38,738 nucleotides of DNA from Caulobacter sp. 32-67-35 (lineage in GTDB: Bacteria > Pseudomonadota > Alphaproteobacteria > Caulobacterales > Caulobacteraceae): the NCBI GenBank assembly GCA_002280875.1, contig NCEV01000029.1, forward strand, positions 1 through 38,738, written 5' to 3'. Below the pieces are notes generated by a model. That model had not been told where the DNA came from. It was given only the letters and a program-made list of their open reading frames with translations, and did no database searches. The number at the start of each line of letters is the position of its first letter. Position 1 is the first letter of the stretch. This document shows, in pieces, positions 1-7,966 of the stretch. Both the position numbers and the translations under genes were made by a program.

Positions 1-253
1 GCCTAGCTACCGGAGCGGGTTAACACCCCGCCAGCCCGGCGATGCTCCTGACCAACAACCGCGCGGAGCGCTCCGGCCACGGCCGAAACGGTACTCCACG
101 ACAAACACATCCGGGCCTGGCCCGGACGCTCCGCCGCCTCCCCGCTTTTCCCCGGGGCCACCCGCCCGGTCCGTCCTGGCGGTCGGCGCCGACGCGCGTC
201 CGCATGTCACGCGGCGACGCAGCCTTCTCTCTTCAGCCCTCAGAGGACATCCC
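1..253. other. non-coding lead-in, no gene seen
   Basis: No convincing coding region here. The window opens with GCCTAG, which could be the last codons of an upstream gene (proB is a common neighbour of proA), but too little is present to say. A weak 5-bp inverted repeat (15-19 with 27-31) has no T-run after it. The open frames here have no recognisable protein features. Confidence 0.4.
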
Positions 254-505
254 ATGGCCCGGTTCGACAAACCCGCCTTCGACGTAACGACGGCCATCGC
301 GCCGCCGCTCCCCAAGACCGACACCGCGATGGCGGCGGCCAGCCGCGCGGCCGGCGCCGAGCTGCAGCGGCGGCTGAAATACCAGGCCCTGCAGTGCATG
401 TTGCGGGCGATCGAGACCCTCGAAGCCGTCCCCGAAGGCGACTGGCGCGGCAGGCTGGAGGCGGTCGAGCGGCTGGGACGGGAGGCTGAAGCTGAGGACC
501 GTTGA
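254..505 (+). CDS. small hypothetical protein (83 aa)
   Basis: I do not recognise this protein. It has a disordered, Pro/Ala-rich N-terminus (about residues 1-22) followed by what looks like one long amphipathic helix rich in Ala, Arg, Glu and Leu (about 25-80). There is no signal peptide and no membrane segment. The ATG follows an AGAGGA ribosome-binding site at good spacing, which is the main reason to accept it. It lies 180 bp upstream of the chosen proA start on the same strand and may share its transcript. It could be a Caulobacterales-specific small protein. An 83-codon frame in DNA this GC-rich can also arise by chance, so confidence is moderate. Confidence 0.5.
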   Translation: MARFDKPAFDVTTAIAPPLPKTDTAMAAASRAAGAELQRRLKYQALQCMLRAIETLEAVPEGDWRGRLEAVERLGREAEAEDR

Positions 506-685
506 AGAAAAAGGCGCTGCTCGGCTCGCGGGGATACCTTGGCCAGGACACGCCTCGCCGCCGCTGGCGCAAACCGGCAGGCGCAACGAACCTGCGTCCG
601 CCATCAGACAATCCGAGGTTCCCCCTCGCGGCGAAAGCGCCTAGGTAAGGCTCAACCTGAGCATATCCCTGGGAGGATGAGGCGG

Positions 686-1960
686 ATGGACGACGCGGGC
701 GTCAGCTTGCAGGCGAAGATGATCGCGATGGGCGAGGCCGCCCGCGCGGGCGCGCGCGCCCTCCGGCTCGCCTCGGCCGAGCAACGCACCGTCGCCCTCG
801 CGGCCATGGCCGGAGCAATCCGACACGAGGCCGCCCAGATCCTGGCCGCCAACGCCAAGGACATCGAGCAAGCCAAGGCGAGCGGCCTGTCGGGCCCCAT
901 GCTCGACCGCCTGATGCTGGACGAGGCCCGGCTCGAGGCCATGGCCGCCGGCGTCGAGACCGTGGCCGCCCTGCCCGATCCGCTGGGCGTGGCCACCGCG
1001 CGCTGGACCCGGCCCAACGGGCTGGACATCGCCCGGGTGCGCACCCCCATCGGCGTGATCGCCATGATCTATGAGAGCCGCCCCAACGTCACCGCCGACG
1101 CGGCGGCGCTGTGCGTGCGTTCGGGCAATGCGGTGATCCTGCGCGGCGGCTCCGAGTGCCTGGCCTCGAGCCTGGCCATCCACGCCGCCATCGTGCGGGG
1201 CCTGAAGGCCGCCGGCCTGCCCGCCAGCGCCGTCCAGGCCGTGGGCACGTCCGACCGCGCCGCCGTCGGCCACATCCTGAGCGGCCTGAACAAGACCATC
1301 GACCTGATCATCCCGCGCGGCGGCAAGAGCCTGGTGGCCCGCGTCCAGGCCGAGGCCCGCGCCCCGGTGCTGGGCCATCTGGAAGGCCTGAACCACGTCT
1401 TCGTCCATGCCGGCGCCGACCCGCGCAAGGCCATCGACATCGCCGTCAACGCCAAGATGCGGCGGGTGTCGGTGTGCGGCTCGGCCGAGACCCTGCTGGT
1501 CGACCGGGCCGTGGCCGACCGCCTGCTGCCCCTGCTGGCCGACGCCCTGATCAAGTCGGGCTGCGAGCTGCGCGGCGACGCCGCCGCCTTGGCCATCGAG
1601 CCGACCATGAAGAAGGCCAAGGACGCCGACTGGACCACCGAATATCTGGCCCCGATCCTGTCGGTGGCCGTGGTGGACGGCGTGGCCGGGGCGGCGGCGC
1701 ATATCGCCCGCTACGGCTCGGGCCATACCGACGCCATCGTCACCGAGGACGCAGCCGCCGCCGAGGCCTTCGCGGCCGAGGTCGACAGCGCCATCGTGCT
1801 GATCAACGCCTCCACCCAGTTCGCCGATGGCGGCGAGTTCGGCTTCGGGGCCGAGATCGGCATCGCCACAGACAAACTTCACGCCCGCGGTCCGGTCGGG
1901 GCCGAGCAACTGACGACATTCAAATATGTGGTTCGCGGGACCGGCCAGACTCGTCCCTGA
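686..1960 (+). CDS. proA: glutamate-5-semialdehyde dehydrogenase (gamma-glutamyl phosphate reductase)
   Basis: ProA reduces gamma-glutamyl phosphate to glutamate-5-semialdehyde with NADPH, the second step of proline synthesis, in the cytoplasm. The 424 residues match the family length (E. coli 417). The aldehyde-dehydrogenase fold is visible throughout: ESRPNVT near residue 131, ILRGGSE, a [10 protein letters not shown] stretch, and the catalytic Cys in [10 protein letters not shown] (about Cys264). The C-terminal [19 protein letters not shown] block is diagnostic. I chose ATG 686 because GGGAGG lies 9 bp upstream; ATG 677 is also in frame. A longer frame back to 539 adds residues without homology character. 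nadD follows closely. Confidence 0.95.
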   Translation: MDDAGVSLQAKMIAMGEAARAGARALRLASAEQRTVALAAMAGAIRHEAAQILAANAKDIEQAKASGLSGPMLDRLMLDEARLEAMAAGVETVAALPDPLGVATARWTRPNGLDIARVRTPIGVIAMIYESRPNVTADAAALCVRSGNAVILRGGSECLASSLAIHAAIVRGLKAAGLPASAVQAVGTSDRAAVGHILSGLNKTIDLIIPRGGKSLVARVQAEARAPVLGHLEGLNHVFVHAGADPRKAIDIAVNAKMRRVSVCGSAETLLVDRAVADRLLPLLADALIKSGCELRGDAAALAIEPTMKKAKDADWTTEYLAPILSVAVVDGVAGAAAHIARYGSGHTDAIVTEDAAAAEAFAAEVDSAIVLINASTQFADGGEFGFGAEIGIATDKLHARGPVGAEQLTTFKYVVRGTGQTRP

Positions 1961-2009
1961 GGCCGGTCGGCCAGCCGCGCAGCGTCTCGGATTCCATCTG
2001 GAACCCGGG

Positions 2010-2582
2010 ATGCGCGTCGGGCTGTTTGGCGGCAGCTTCAATCCGGCGCACGAGGGTCACGCCCACGTCGCCGAGACGGCCCTGCATCGCCTGAACCTCG
2101 ACAAGGTGATCTGGCTGGTCTCGCCGCAAAATCCGCTGAAGTCCTCGGCGGAAACGAAGCCCCTCGGCGAGCGCATGGACGCCGCCCGCCAGAGGGCGCG
2201 GGGCAGCGCGATGATCGTCTCGGACGCCGAGACGCGGCTGGGCTCGCAATACACCATCGACACCCTGCGGGTGCTGCGGGCCCGCTATCCGGGCGTGAAA
2301 TTCGTGTGGATCATGGGCGCCGACAGCCTGGCCAGCTTCCACCGCTGGCGGGGCTGGACCCAGATCATGCGCGAGGTGCCGGTGGCGGTGATCTCGCGGC
2401 CGTGGGCGGCGCTGAAGTCGCGCACCTCGCCCGCCGCGCGGCGGTTTTCGCACGCCCGCAAGCCCGCCAGCGCCGCCGCCACCCTGCCCGATCTGGCCGC
2501 CCCGGCCTGGGTCTATCTGACCGGCCCGCTGAACTTCGCCTCGTCCACGGCGATGCGCGAACGCCTCAACAAGGCCTCCTGA
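2010..2582 (+). CDS. nadD: nicotinate-nucleotide adenylyltransferase
   Basis: NadD transfers AMP from ATP to nicotinate mononucleotide to give deamido-NAD, a step of NAD synthesis. The nucleotidyltransferase signature GLFGGSFNPAHEGH (GxFxPxHxGH type) begins at residue 4, and the C-terminal SSTAMRERL block corresponds to the family's SSTxIR motif. FVWIMGADSLASFHRW is also typical. Length from ATG 2010 is 190 residues, normal for the family. An in-frame ATG at 1926 would give 218 residues but overlaps proA by 35 bp and has no ribosome-binding site. The 2010 start also has only a weak one, so the start is uncertain. The gene sits between proA and rsfS, and nadD-rsfS-rlmH is a common bacterial order. 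Confidence 0.93.
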   Translation: MRVGLFGGSFNPAHEGHAHVAETALHRLNLDKVIWLVSPQNPLKSSAETKPLGERMDAARQRARGSAMIVSDAETRLGSQYTIDTLRVLRARYPGVKFVWIMGADSLASFHRWRGWTQIMREVPVAVISRPWAALKSRTSPAARRFSHARKPASAAATLPDLAAPAWVYLTGPLNFASSTAMRERLNKAS

Positions 2583-2639
2583 ATCGGCCTTTCAAGCTGC
2601 GCTGCACGCAACCCCTCACCTTTTCGACTCATCCATGCT

Positions 2640-2666
2640 ATGAGGAGAACCCGCGCGACCCCATAA
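2640..2666 (+). other. 8-codon upstream ORF ahead of rsfS
   Basis: ATG 2640 opens an 8-codon frame (MRRTRATP) whose TAA stop overlaps the start of the AAGGAG Shine-Dalgarno of rsfS. It is in a different frame from rsfS. It could be a leader peptide that couples translation, or the original rsfS N-terminus separated by a one-base indel: adding one base near 2664 would join the two frames. Confidence 0.35.
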
Positions 2667-2680
2667 GGAGCATTCCGCTG
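2665..2680 (+). promoter_or_regulatory. Shine-Dalgarno and CTG start of rsfS
   Basis: AAGGAG at 2665-2670 lies 7 bases before CTG 2678-2680. No ATG, GTG or TTG exists in the rsfS frame between this site and the middle of the conserved domain, so this CTG is the best-placed start visible. Confidence 0.5.
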
Positions 2681-3115
2681 CGTAGCGACCCCGCGCAAAT
2701 TGCGCACGAAGACACGGCGACCGCCGAGTCCTCGACCCAGCATCCGGGCCTGAGCCCCGATCAAAACATCAAGGCTCTCGAGACCCTGATCCTGTCCCGC
2801 CTGGACGACGACAAGGCGCAGGACATCGTTCACATCGACCTGACGGACAAGAGCTCGGTGGCCGACAGCCTGATCGTGGCGTCTGGCCGTTCGCACCGCC
2901 ATGTCGGCGCGCTGGCTGATCACATCATCCGCGCCCTCAAGGAAAACGGTTTCGGCAAGGCGCGGGTCGAAGGCCTGCCGCACTGCGACTGGGTGCTGAT
3001 CGACGCCGGCGACGTGGTGGTTCACCTGTTCCGCCCCGAGGTGCGCAGCTTCTACAACATCGAGAAGATCTGGGCCGTCGACGCCCCGCACCGCATCGCC
3101 TCCACGGCGAACTAA
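2678..3115 (+). CDS. rsfS: ribosome silencing factor RsfS
   Basis: RsfS (Iojap/DUF143 family) binds ribosomal protein uL14 on the 50S subunit and blocks joining with 30S, slowing translation in starvation. The core domain covers about residues 30-138 and shows the family blocks DDDKAQDIVHIDL, SSVADSLIVASGRSHRHV, and CDWVLIDAGDVVVHLF followed by RSFYNIEKIW. The 145 residues from CTG include an acidic, probably disordered N-terminal stretch of about 28 residues. The start is unusual: CTG 2678 behind a good Shine-Dalgarno, with no canonical start codon in frame nearby. A frameshifted ATG start at 2640 is the alternative. Domain identity is secure; the N-terminus is not. Confidence 0.9.
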   Translation: MRSDPAQIAHEDTATAESSTQHPGLSPDQNIKALETLILSRLDDDKAQDIVHIDLTDKSSVADSLIVASGRSHRHVGALADHIIRALKENGFGKARVEGLPHCDWVLIDAGDVVVHLFRPEVRSFYNIEKIWAVDAPHRIASTAN

Positions 3116-3122
3116 CCCCTAT

Positions 3123-3154
3123 CGCGTCATCGGCGTTTGATCGCCGGTGACGCG
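3123..3154 (+). promoter_or_regulatory. 13-bp hairpin between rsfS and rlmH
   Basis: CGCGTCATCGGCG (3123-3135) pairs with CGCCGGTGACGCG (3142-3154) around a 6-base loop, with one U-G wobble. It occupies most of the 48-bp gap and ends 9 bp before the rlmH ATG. No T-run follows, so it is not a standard terminator. It may be an attenuator or an RNA-processing or stability element. Confidence 0.5.
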
Positions 3155-3163
3155 GGTTAGCGC

Positions 3164-3628
3164 ATGAAGCTCACCATCCTGACCGTTGGCAAGCTCGGCC
3201 GCATGGTCGAGGCCCAGATGGCGCTGGACTACATGTCCCGCGCCACGGCGTCCGGCCGCGCCCTGGCCCTGGGTCCGGCCGAGATCATCGAGGTCGAGGC
3301 CCGCAAGCCCGGCAAGGCCGCCGAGGCCGAGGTGCTGCGCCCGCATCTTGAGGGCGCCCATGTCATCGCCTGCGACGAGCATGGCAAGGTTCGGCCCAGC
3401 CGCGCCTTCGCCGAGCATATCGGCCGGCTGCGCGACGATGGGACGCGGAAGGTCGTCTTCCTGATCGGCGGCGCCGACGGCCTGGACCCGTCGATCCTGG
3501 CCAACGCCAATGAAACCCTGGCTTTCGGGCCCCAGACCTGGCCGCACGCCCTGGCCCGGGCGATGCTGGCCGAGCAGATCTATCGCGCCGTCACCATCCT
3601 GGCGGGCTCGCCCTATCACCGCGACTAG
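3164..3628 (+). CDS. rlmH: 23S rRNA (pseudouridine-1915-N3)-methyltransferase RlmH
   Basis: RlmH is a SPOUT-class methyltransferase that uses S-adenosylmethionine to methylate N3 of pseudouridine 1915 in helix 69 of 23S rRNA on assembled 70S ribosomes. At 154 residues it matches E. coli (155). The knot-fold SAM loop FLIGGADGL, the PHALARAMLAEQIYRA segment and the C-terminal SPYHRD tail are all present. It follows rsfS, another late ribosome factor, across a hairpin-filled gap, and is followed 16 bp later by the EnvC-like gene. Confidence 0.95.
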   Translation: MKLTILTVGKLGRMVEAQMALDYMSRATASGRALALGPAEIIEVEARKPGKAAEAEVLRPHLEGAHVIACDEHGKVRPSRAFAEHIGRLRDDGTRKVVFLIGGADGLDPSILANANETLAFGPQTWPHALARAMLAEQIYRAVTILAGSPYHRD

Positions 3629-3644
3629 GGTTAGACAGGGCCAG

Positions 3645-4694
3645 ATGCTTCGCCGCCCCTCGCCCGTCCTGCTGTCGCTCGCCGCGCTCGTCATCGCCCT
3701 GTCGGCGGGCGGCATGGTCCTGGCGCGCCAGGACCAGCAGCGGATGCGCGACCGCCAGACCGCCATCGACACCCGTCGCGAGATCGAGGACCTGCGCCGC
3801 GAGCTCTCGCGCCTGGACAACGCCCGGGTCTCGGCGGGGGAGAATGTCGACCTCAAGCGGGCGCGGCTGGAAACCCTGAACGCCCGCGAAGCCCGGGTGC
3901 TGGCAGAGCTGGGCCGCGATCGCCACCGGCTGGCCAGGCTGCTGTCGGCCCTGCAGCTGTTCCGGCGCAACCCGCCGCCGGCCCTGCTGGTCAGTCCCGG
4001 CGACGCCCGCGACGCCGTGCGGGCCGCTATCCTGGTTCGCGCCATGACCCCCGACCTGCAACGCCGCGCCGACGGCTATGCCCGCCAGGCCTCGGCCGTG
4101 GGCGCCCTGCGCCGTGAGGCCGCCGCCGCCTCGGCCGAGCTGTTCACCGCCGAAAGCGTGGTGGCCGATCGCAAGGGCGAGATCGAGCGCCTCATCATCG
4201 AAAAGACCCGCCTGGAGCGCGCCTATGCCCAGGAAGCCCTGGTCGAGGCCAGCGAGTTGCGCACCCTGGGCGCCCTGACCGACGGCCTGACGCCCCGCGC
4301 GCCGACAGGGCCTTTGACCCTCGCCTCCCCGGCGCCGGGCGGGATCACCAGGCGCTTTGGATCGACCCTGCCCGCCGGCGGCCGCTCGTCTGGCCTGTCG
4401 ATCCGCACGGAAAAAGGGCGGACGGTGACCAGTCCGGCGGCGGGAACGGTGGAATATGCCGGGGCGCTCAGCGGCTGGGGCGTTGTCTTGATCCTGCGCG
4501 CCCAGAACGCTTACCTTCTGGTGCTGGCCGGTCTGGATCAGGTTTCTGTCGCCCCCGGACAATCGGTCGCGGCCGGCGCCCCCATCGGAAAGATGGCCGA
4601 TCGTGTATCTTCCGAACCGGAGCTCTATCTGGAGGTCCGCGAAGAGGGCGTTCCGGTCAATCCGGAGCGCTGGTTGAAGCAGGGGTCGCCGTAG
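3645..4694 (+). CDS. EnvC-like LytM factor with degenerate M23 domain
   Basis: EnvC-type proteins are periplasmic regulators that activate peptidoglycan amidases at the division site. The 349 residues comprise an N-terminal hydrophobic anchor or signal (about 7-25), two coiled-coil stretches (about 28-110 and 140-215), and a C-terminal M23/LytM domain (about 230-347). The zinc ligands of active M23 peptidases are gone: the HxxxD position reads SSGLSI, the YxHL position reads LAGL, and the HxH position reads ELYLE. That pattern means non-catalytic, as in E. coli EnvC. Caulobacter has several such LytM proteins and this may be the one named LdpF, but I cannot confirm that. The context rlmH-envC-ctpA-yibQ is conserved in related bacteria. 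Confidence 0.88.
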   Translation: MLRRPSPVLLSLAALVIALSAGGMVLARQDQQRMRDRQTAIDTRREIEDLRRELSRLDNARVSAGENVDLKRARLETLNAREARVLAELGRDRHRLARLLSALQLFRRNPPPALLVSPGDARDAVRAAILVRAMTPDLQRRADGYARQASAVGALRREAAAASAELFTAESVVADRKGEIERLIIEKTRLERAYAQEALVEASELRTLGALTDGLTPRAPTGPLTLASPAPGGITRRFGSTLPAGGRSSGLSIRTEKGRTVTSPAAGTVEYAGALSGWGVVLILRAQNAYLLVLAGLDQVSVAPGQSVAAGAPIGKMADRVSSEPELYLEVREEGVPVNPERWLKQGSP

Positions 4695-4807
4695 ACGGCT
4701 TTTTCAGTAATGATGGCCGCAAATAGGACGTTCTCGTCAGGGATGATCGAGGGCGAGACATCAAAAGCGCGGCGCCACCGGCGTCGCCAGGGAGCCTTCA
4801 AGGCCTA

Positions 4808-6193
4808 ATGCGCAAGTACCTGCTCATCGGAGTTTCGGCCTTTGTCCTCGGCGCGGGGACGATGGCCTATCTTAGCCCCATCGCCCAGGCGAACATCCCG
4901 CCCAAGAACCAGACCTACAAACTGCTGGAACTGTTCGGCGACGTGCTGGGCACGGTCGAGGACCAGTATGTCACCGAGGTGGATGACAAGAAGCTGATCG
5001 AAGCGGCCCTCGACGGCATGCTGACCAGCCTCGACCCGCATTCGGGCTATCTCTCGCCCGACAGCTTCGAGGACATGCAGGACACCACCCGCGGCGAATA
5101 TGGCGGCCTGGGCATTGAGGTCACCAGCGAAGAAGGCGTGGTCAAGGTCATCTCGCCGATGGACGGCACCCCAGCCTCGCGGGCCGGCATCCAGGCGGGC
5201 GACTATATCACCGCCGTCAACAGCCAGAGCGTGCTGGGCCTGACCGTCAATGAGGCCGTCAAACAGATGCGCGGCGTGGCCGGCGAACCTGTCACCCTGA
5301 CCATCGCCCGCGAAAAGACCGACCCCTTCGACGTCAAGCTGATCCGCGAAGTCATCAAGCCCAAGGCCGCCATCGCCCGCATGGAAGGCGACTATGGCTA
5401 TGTGCGCCTGCCCGGCTTCAACGAAAAGGCCACCGACGCCCTGGTCTCGTCGATCAACGACCTGAAGGCCAAGAACCCGAAGATGAAGGGCCTTGTGCTG
5501 GACATGCGCAACAACCCCGGCGGTCTGCTCGACCAGGCGGTGGGCGTGGCCGACGTGTTCCTGGACGGCGGCGAGGTGGTCAGCCAGCGCGGTCGCGACC
5601 CGCGCAACATCCAGCGCTACAACGCCCGCCCCGGCGACCTGCTGAACGGCCTGCCCGTGGTGGTGCTGATCAATCAGGGCTCGGCCTCGGCCGCTGAAAT
5701 CGTCGCCGGCGCCCTGCAGGACCGCAAGCGCGCCGAACTGGTCGGGCTGACCAGCTTTGGCAAGGGTTCGGTCCAGACCGTGATCCCCCTGCGGGGCGGC
5801 GCCGACGGCGCCCTGAAGCTGACCACGGCCAAGTACTTCACCCCCTCGGGTCGCTCGATCCAGAAGACCGGCATCGCGCCTGATCTCGAGGTCGCCCAGA
5901 CCCGCGACCAGGCCCAGGATATCGCCAACCGCGTATGGTTCAGCGAGGCCAGCTTCAAGAACGCGCTCAACGCCGACGAGGGCAAGACCCGTCAGGGGGC
6001 CCATGCGCCGGCGGAAGCCCCACCCGCCGCCTTCGACGACAAGAAGGGTGACTTCCAATTGCAGCGGGCCCTCGCGGTCCTGCAAGCGGGCTCCGTCGCC
6101 GCAACGCCCAAACTGCCCAAGCCCCCGGCCAAGATCGCAGATATCACGGCCAAGGCAGCGGCGATGGGCAAGCCCGTGGTCGAGAAGAAATAG
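4808..6193 (+). CDS. ctpA: carboxy-terminal processing protease, S41 family
   Basis: Periplasmic serine protease that trims or degrades proteins from the C-terminus; relatives act on peptidoglycan hydrolases and lipoproteins. The 461 residues begin with a signal peptide or anchor (about 4-28), then an N-terminal helical part, a PDZ domain (about 97-175, with GGLGIEV and AGDYITAVN), and the S41 protease core (about 195-360). By alignment with the family the catalytic pair is Ser294 in GSASAAEI and Lys319 in TSFGKGSVQ; the 25-residue spacing is as expected. The last 90 residues are low-complexity, Ala/Pro/Lys-rich. It lies 113 bp after the EnvC-like gene, and both probably act on septal peptidoglycan. 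Confidence 0.93.
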   Translation: MRKYLLIGVSAFVLGAGTMAYLSPIAQANIPPKNQTYKLLELFGDVLGTVEDQYVTEVDDKKLIEAALDGMLTSLDPHSGYLSPDSFEDMQDTTRGEYGGLGIEVTSEEGVVKVISPMDGTPASRAGIQAGDYITAVNSQSVLGLTVNEAVKQMRGVAGEPVTLTIAREKTDPFDVKLIREVIKPKAAIARMEGDYGYVRLPGFNEKATDALVSSINDLKAKNPKMKGLVLDMRNNPGGLLDQAVGVADVFLDGGEVVSQRGRDPRNIQRYNARPGDLLNGLPVVVLINQGSASAAEIVAGALQDRKRAELVGLTSFGKGSVQTVIPLRGGADGALKLTTAKYFTPSGRSIQKTGIAPDLEVAQTRDQAQDIANRVWFSEASFKNALNADEGKTRQGAHAPAEAPPAAFDDKKGDFQLQRALAVLQAGSVAATPKLPKPPAKIADITAKAAAMGKPVVEKK

Positions 6194-6286
6194 TCTCCAG
6201 ACCCTTTCGGGCGCCCACGCCAAGACTTTGCAAGGTCAACCCCGGATCGGGTTTCCAGGGCGGCGTTAAGCATGGGCTCTAAGTCT

Positions 6287-6323
6287 TCCTTCATCGGGCT
6301 CGCCGTTACTGGCCGATGAAGGA
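6287..6323 (+). promoter_or_regulatory. hairpin overlapping the Shine-Dalgarno of the CZB gene
   Basis: TCCTTCATCGG (6287-6297) is an exact complement of CCGATGAAGGA (6313-6323), an 11-bp stem with a 15-base loop. The 3' arm contains most of the AAGGAG ribosome-binding site (6319-6324) of the gene starting at 6335, so in the folded RNA the site would be hidden. This suggests translational control; the trigger is unknown. Confidence 0.5.
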
Positions 6324-6334
6324 GACCCAAGAAC

Positions 6335-6694
6335 ATGGATTTAGATACAGCCCTGGCCGCGCATTCCGACTGGAAGGTCAATCTCCGTATTGCCATCAGC
6401 TCGCAAAAGACGCTCGACGCCTCGCGGATTGCATCGGACTGTCAGTGCGACTTTGGGCGTTGGCTAAAGGGTGATGGTCGCGTCGCCCATGCCAGCTCGC
6501 CCAGTTTCAAACTCTGCGACACAAGCCATACCGAATTCCACCGCTGCGCGGGCAAGATCGCCGAGATGATCAACCGCAAGGATTTCGCTGGCGCCGCCGA
6601 GCAACTGGAGGCCGGCACGCCCTTTTCGCGCGCTTCGCAATCGGTTGCCCTGGCCATTCGCCGGCTGAAAAACGAGATACTGCAGCCCGCCTGA
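6335..6694 (+). CDS. stand-alone CZB (chemoreceptor zinc-binding) domain protein
   Basis: CZB domains bind zinc with three His and one Cys and sense zinc or oxidants in chemoreceptors and diguanylate cyclases. All four expected ligands are visible in this 119-residue protein: His10 in HSDWK, Cys38 in the CDFGRW motif (the CxFGxW signature), and His65 with His69 in HTEFH. There is no membrane segment, signal peptide or fused signalling domain, so this is a soluble single-domain form that probably works by binding a partner. It stands alone between ctpA and the yibQ-like gene, and an inverted repeat covers its ribosome-binding site. The partner cannot be told from the sequence. Confidence 0.85.
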   Translation: MDLDTALAAHSDWKVNLRIAISSQKTLDASRIASDCQCDFGRWLKGDGRVAHASSPSFKLCDTSHTEFHRCAGKIAEMINRKDFAGAAEQLEAGTPFSRASQSVALAIRRLKNEILQPA

Positions 6695-6706
6695 CCGACG
6701 GGGCGC

Positions 6707-6733
6707 GACAGCGCGCCGCGTAGGCGCGCTGTC
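6707..6733 (+). terminator. hairpin after the CZB gene
   Basis: GACAGCGCGCC (6707-6717) pairs perfectly with GGCGCGCTGTC (6723-6733) around a 5-base loop, 12 bp after the stop codon. A very stable 11-bp stem, but only a weak T-rich stretch follows (TTTGTTAACC from 6744), so intrinsic termination is likely but not certain. Confidence 0.55.
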
Positions 6734-6747
6734 AGGGTCCAGGTTTG

Positions 6748-6755
6748 TTAACCAT
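6748..6755 (+). promoter_or_regulatory. possible CtrA half-site
   Basis: TTAACCAT matches the half-site often seen at CtrA-bound promoters in Caulobacter. It is 32 bp before the ATG of the YibQ-like gene in an AT-rich patch. Only one half-site is clear, so this is weak. Confidence 0.25.
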
Positions 6756-6787
6756 AAATTTGAAGCTTGCCGGCTAGGGTCGCGCCA

Positions 6788-7966
6788 ATGGCCGCCATCT
6801 TTTCCCGCAAGCCCGCCTACGCCGCGTCCTCGCCCGCCCCACAGGCCGGCGGCGACCTGCGCGCACGCCTGCTGGCGGCGGTCTCAAACCCCTATATCGC
6901 AGCCAGCGGCGCGGCCTGCCTGTTCCTGGCCACCCTGGCCGGCCTGGTGCTGGTCACCGGCGATCCCAAGGCCGGCGCGCCGGTCATTCGCGTCGAGCTG
7001 ACCAAGATCGGGGCCACGCGCAACGCTCCCGACGGCTGGAAGGAAGCTCTGGCCGACGAGAGCGAGCAGGAAGCCGCCTTCAAGCCCGACACCTTTGATC
7101 TCTCGGCCAAGCCCATCGTCGACAATCCAGTCGAGGCGTCCATCTCGTTCCCTGGCGAGGACAGCCCGGCTCCCATCCAGGCCGCTGGCGGCGCCTTGCC
7201 CCAGGCCCCCATCGCCGGTCTTTCAGGTCCTGGTCCGGGGGGAGCACAGTTGCCGATCATCGCCGCCAATGGCCGCACGGCCGCCGAGGCCTATGCCCGC
7301 CCGTTCACCGCCAGCGGCCGGCCCAAGGTCTCGGTCGTCATCGGCGGCCTGGGGCTGAACCCGCAGGTCACCCGCGCCGCCATCGAGACCCTGCCGCCCG
7401 AGATCACCCTCTCCTTTGCGCCCTATGCCGAGGGCCTGCAGGGCTGGATCGACCTGGCCCGCGCCAACGGCCATGAGGTGCTACTGGAAACACCGATGGA
7501 GCCGGCCGACTATCCGGCCAATGACCCGGGCCCCTACACCCTGATCGCCGCCAATCGGCCGGAAGACACCGTGCGCAAGCTGGAATGGCTGATGTCGCGC
7601 GCCACAGGCTATTTCGGTCTCAGCAACTATCTGGGCGCGCGGTTTGTGGAATCCGACGCGGCCATGAACACCTTCAACGCCGCCCTCAAGGCCAGGGGCC
7701 TGGCCTTCGTCGATGACGGCCTCGCCGCCCGGCGCGGCGGTTCGATTCCGCGCGCCTCTGCCGACCGGGTGATCGACGACGAACTGTCAGCCGCCGCCAT
7801 CGACGCCCAGCTGCGGGCCCTGGAAACCGGCGCCAGCGCGCGCGGCCAGTCGATGGGTTCGGGCTTTGCCTATCCGGTGACCATCAACCAGGTGCGGGTC
7901 TGGGCCAACGGCCTGTCGGCGCGCGGCCTGCAGCTGGCGCCGGCCTCGGCCCTCGCCCGTCGATGA
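6788..7966 (+). CDS. divergent polysaccharide deacetylase family protein (YibQ-like)
   Basis: This family (DUF610/YibQ) has a polysaccharide-deacetylase-like fold, is anchored at the inner membrane and acts in the periplasm; its reaction is not established. The 392 residues show a cytoplasmic N-terminus, one transmembrane segment (about 35-56), a Pro/Ala-rich linker to about 165, then the catalytic-fold domain (about 175-390) starting at KVSVVIGGLGLNPQVT and including ETPMEP and GYFGLSNYLGARF, all typical of the family. ATG 6788 is chosen over an in-frame TTG at 6767. In E. coli yibQ is next to envC, and the same association appears here with envC and ctpA. Its stop overlaps the rppH start (ATGA), so the two are translationally coupled. 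Confidence 0.88.
   Translation: MAAIFSRKPAYAASSPAPQAGGDLRARLLAAVSNPYIAASGAACLFLATLAGLVLVTGDPKAGAPVIRVELTKIGATRNAPDGWKEALADESEQEAAFKPDTFDLSAKPIVDNPVEASISFPGEDSPAPIQAAGGALPQAPIAGLSGPGPGGAQLPIIAANGRTAAEAYARPFTASGRPKVSVVIGGLGLNPQVTRAAIETLPPEITLSFAPYAEGLQGWIDLARANGHEVLLETPMEPADYPANDPGPYTLIAANRPEDTVRKLEWLMSRATGYFGLSNYLGARFVESDAAMNTFNAALKARGLAFVDDGLAARRGGSIPRASADRVIDDELSAAAIDAQLRALETGASARGQSMGSGFAYPVTINQVRVWANGLSARGLQLAPASALARR

Noticed and set aside
42-287. 81-codon frame at the window start
   Set aside because: Arg/Pro/Gly-rich, no ribosome-binding site, overlaps the better-supported frame at 254-505.
539-685. Upstream extension of proA
   Set aside because: The extra 49 codons are Arg-rich without homology character, and GGGAGG points to ATG 686.
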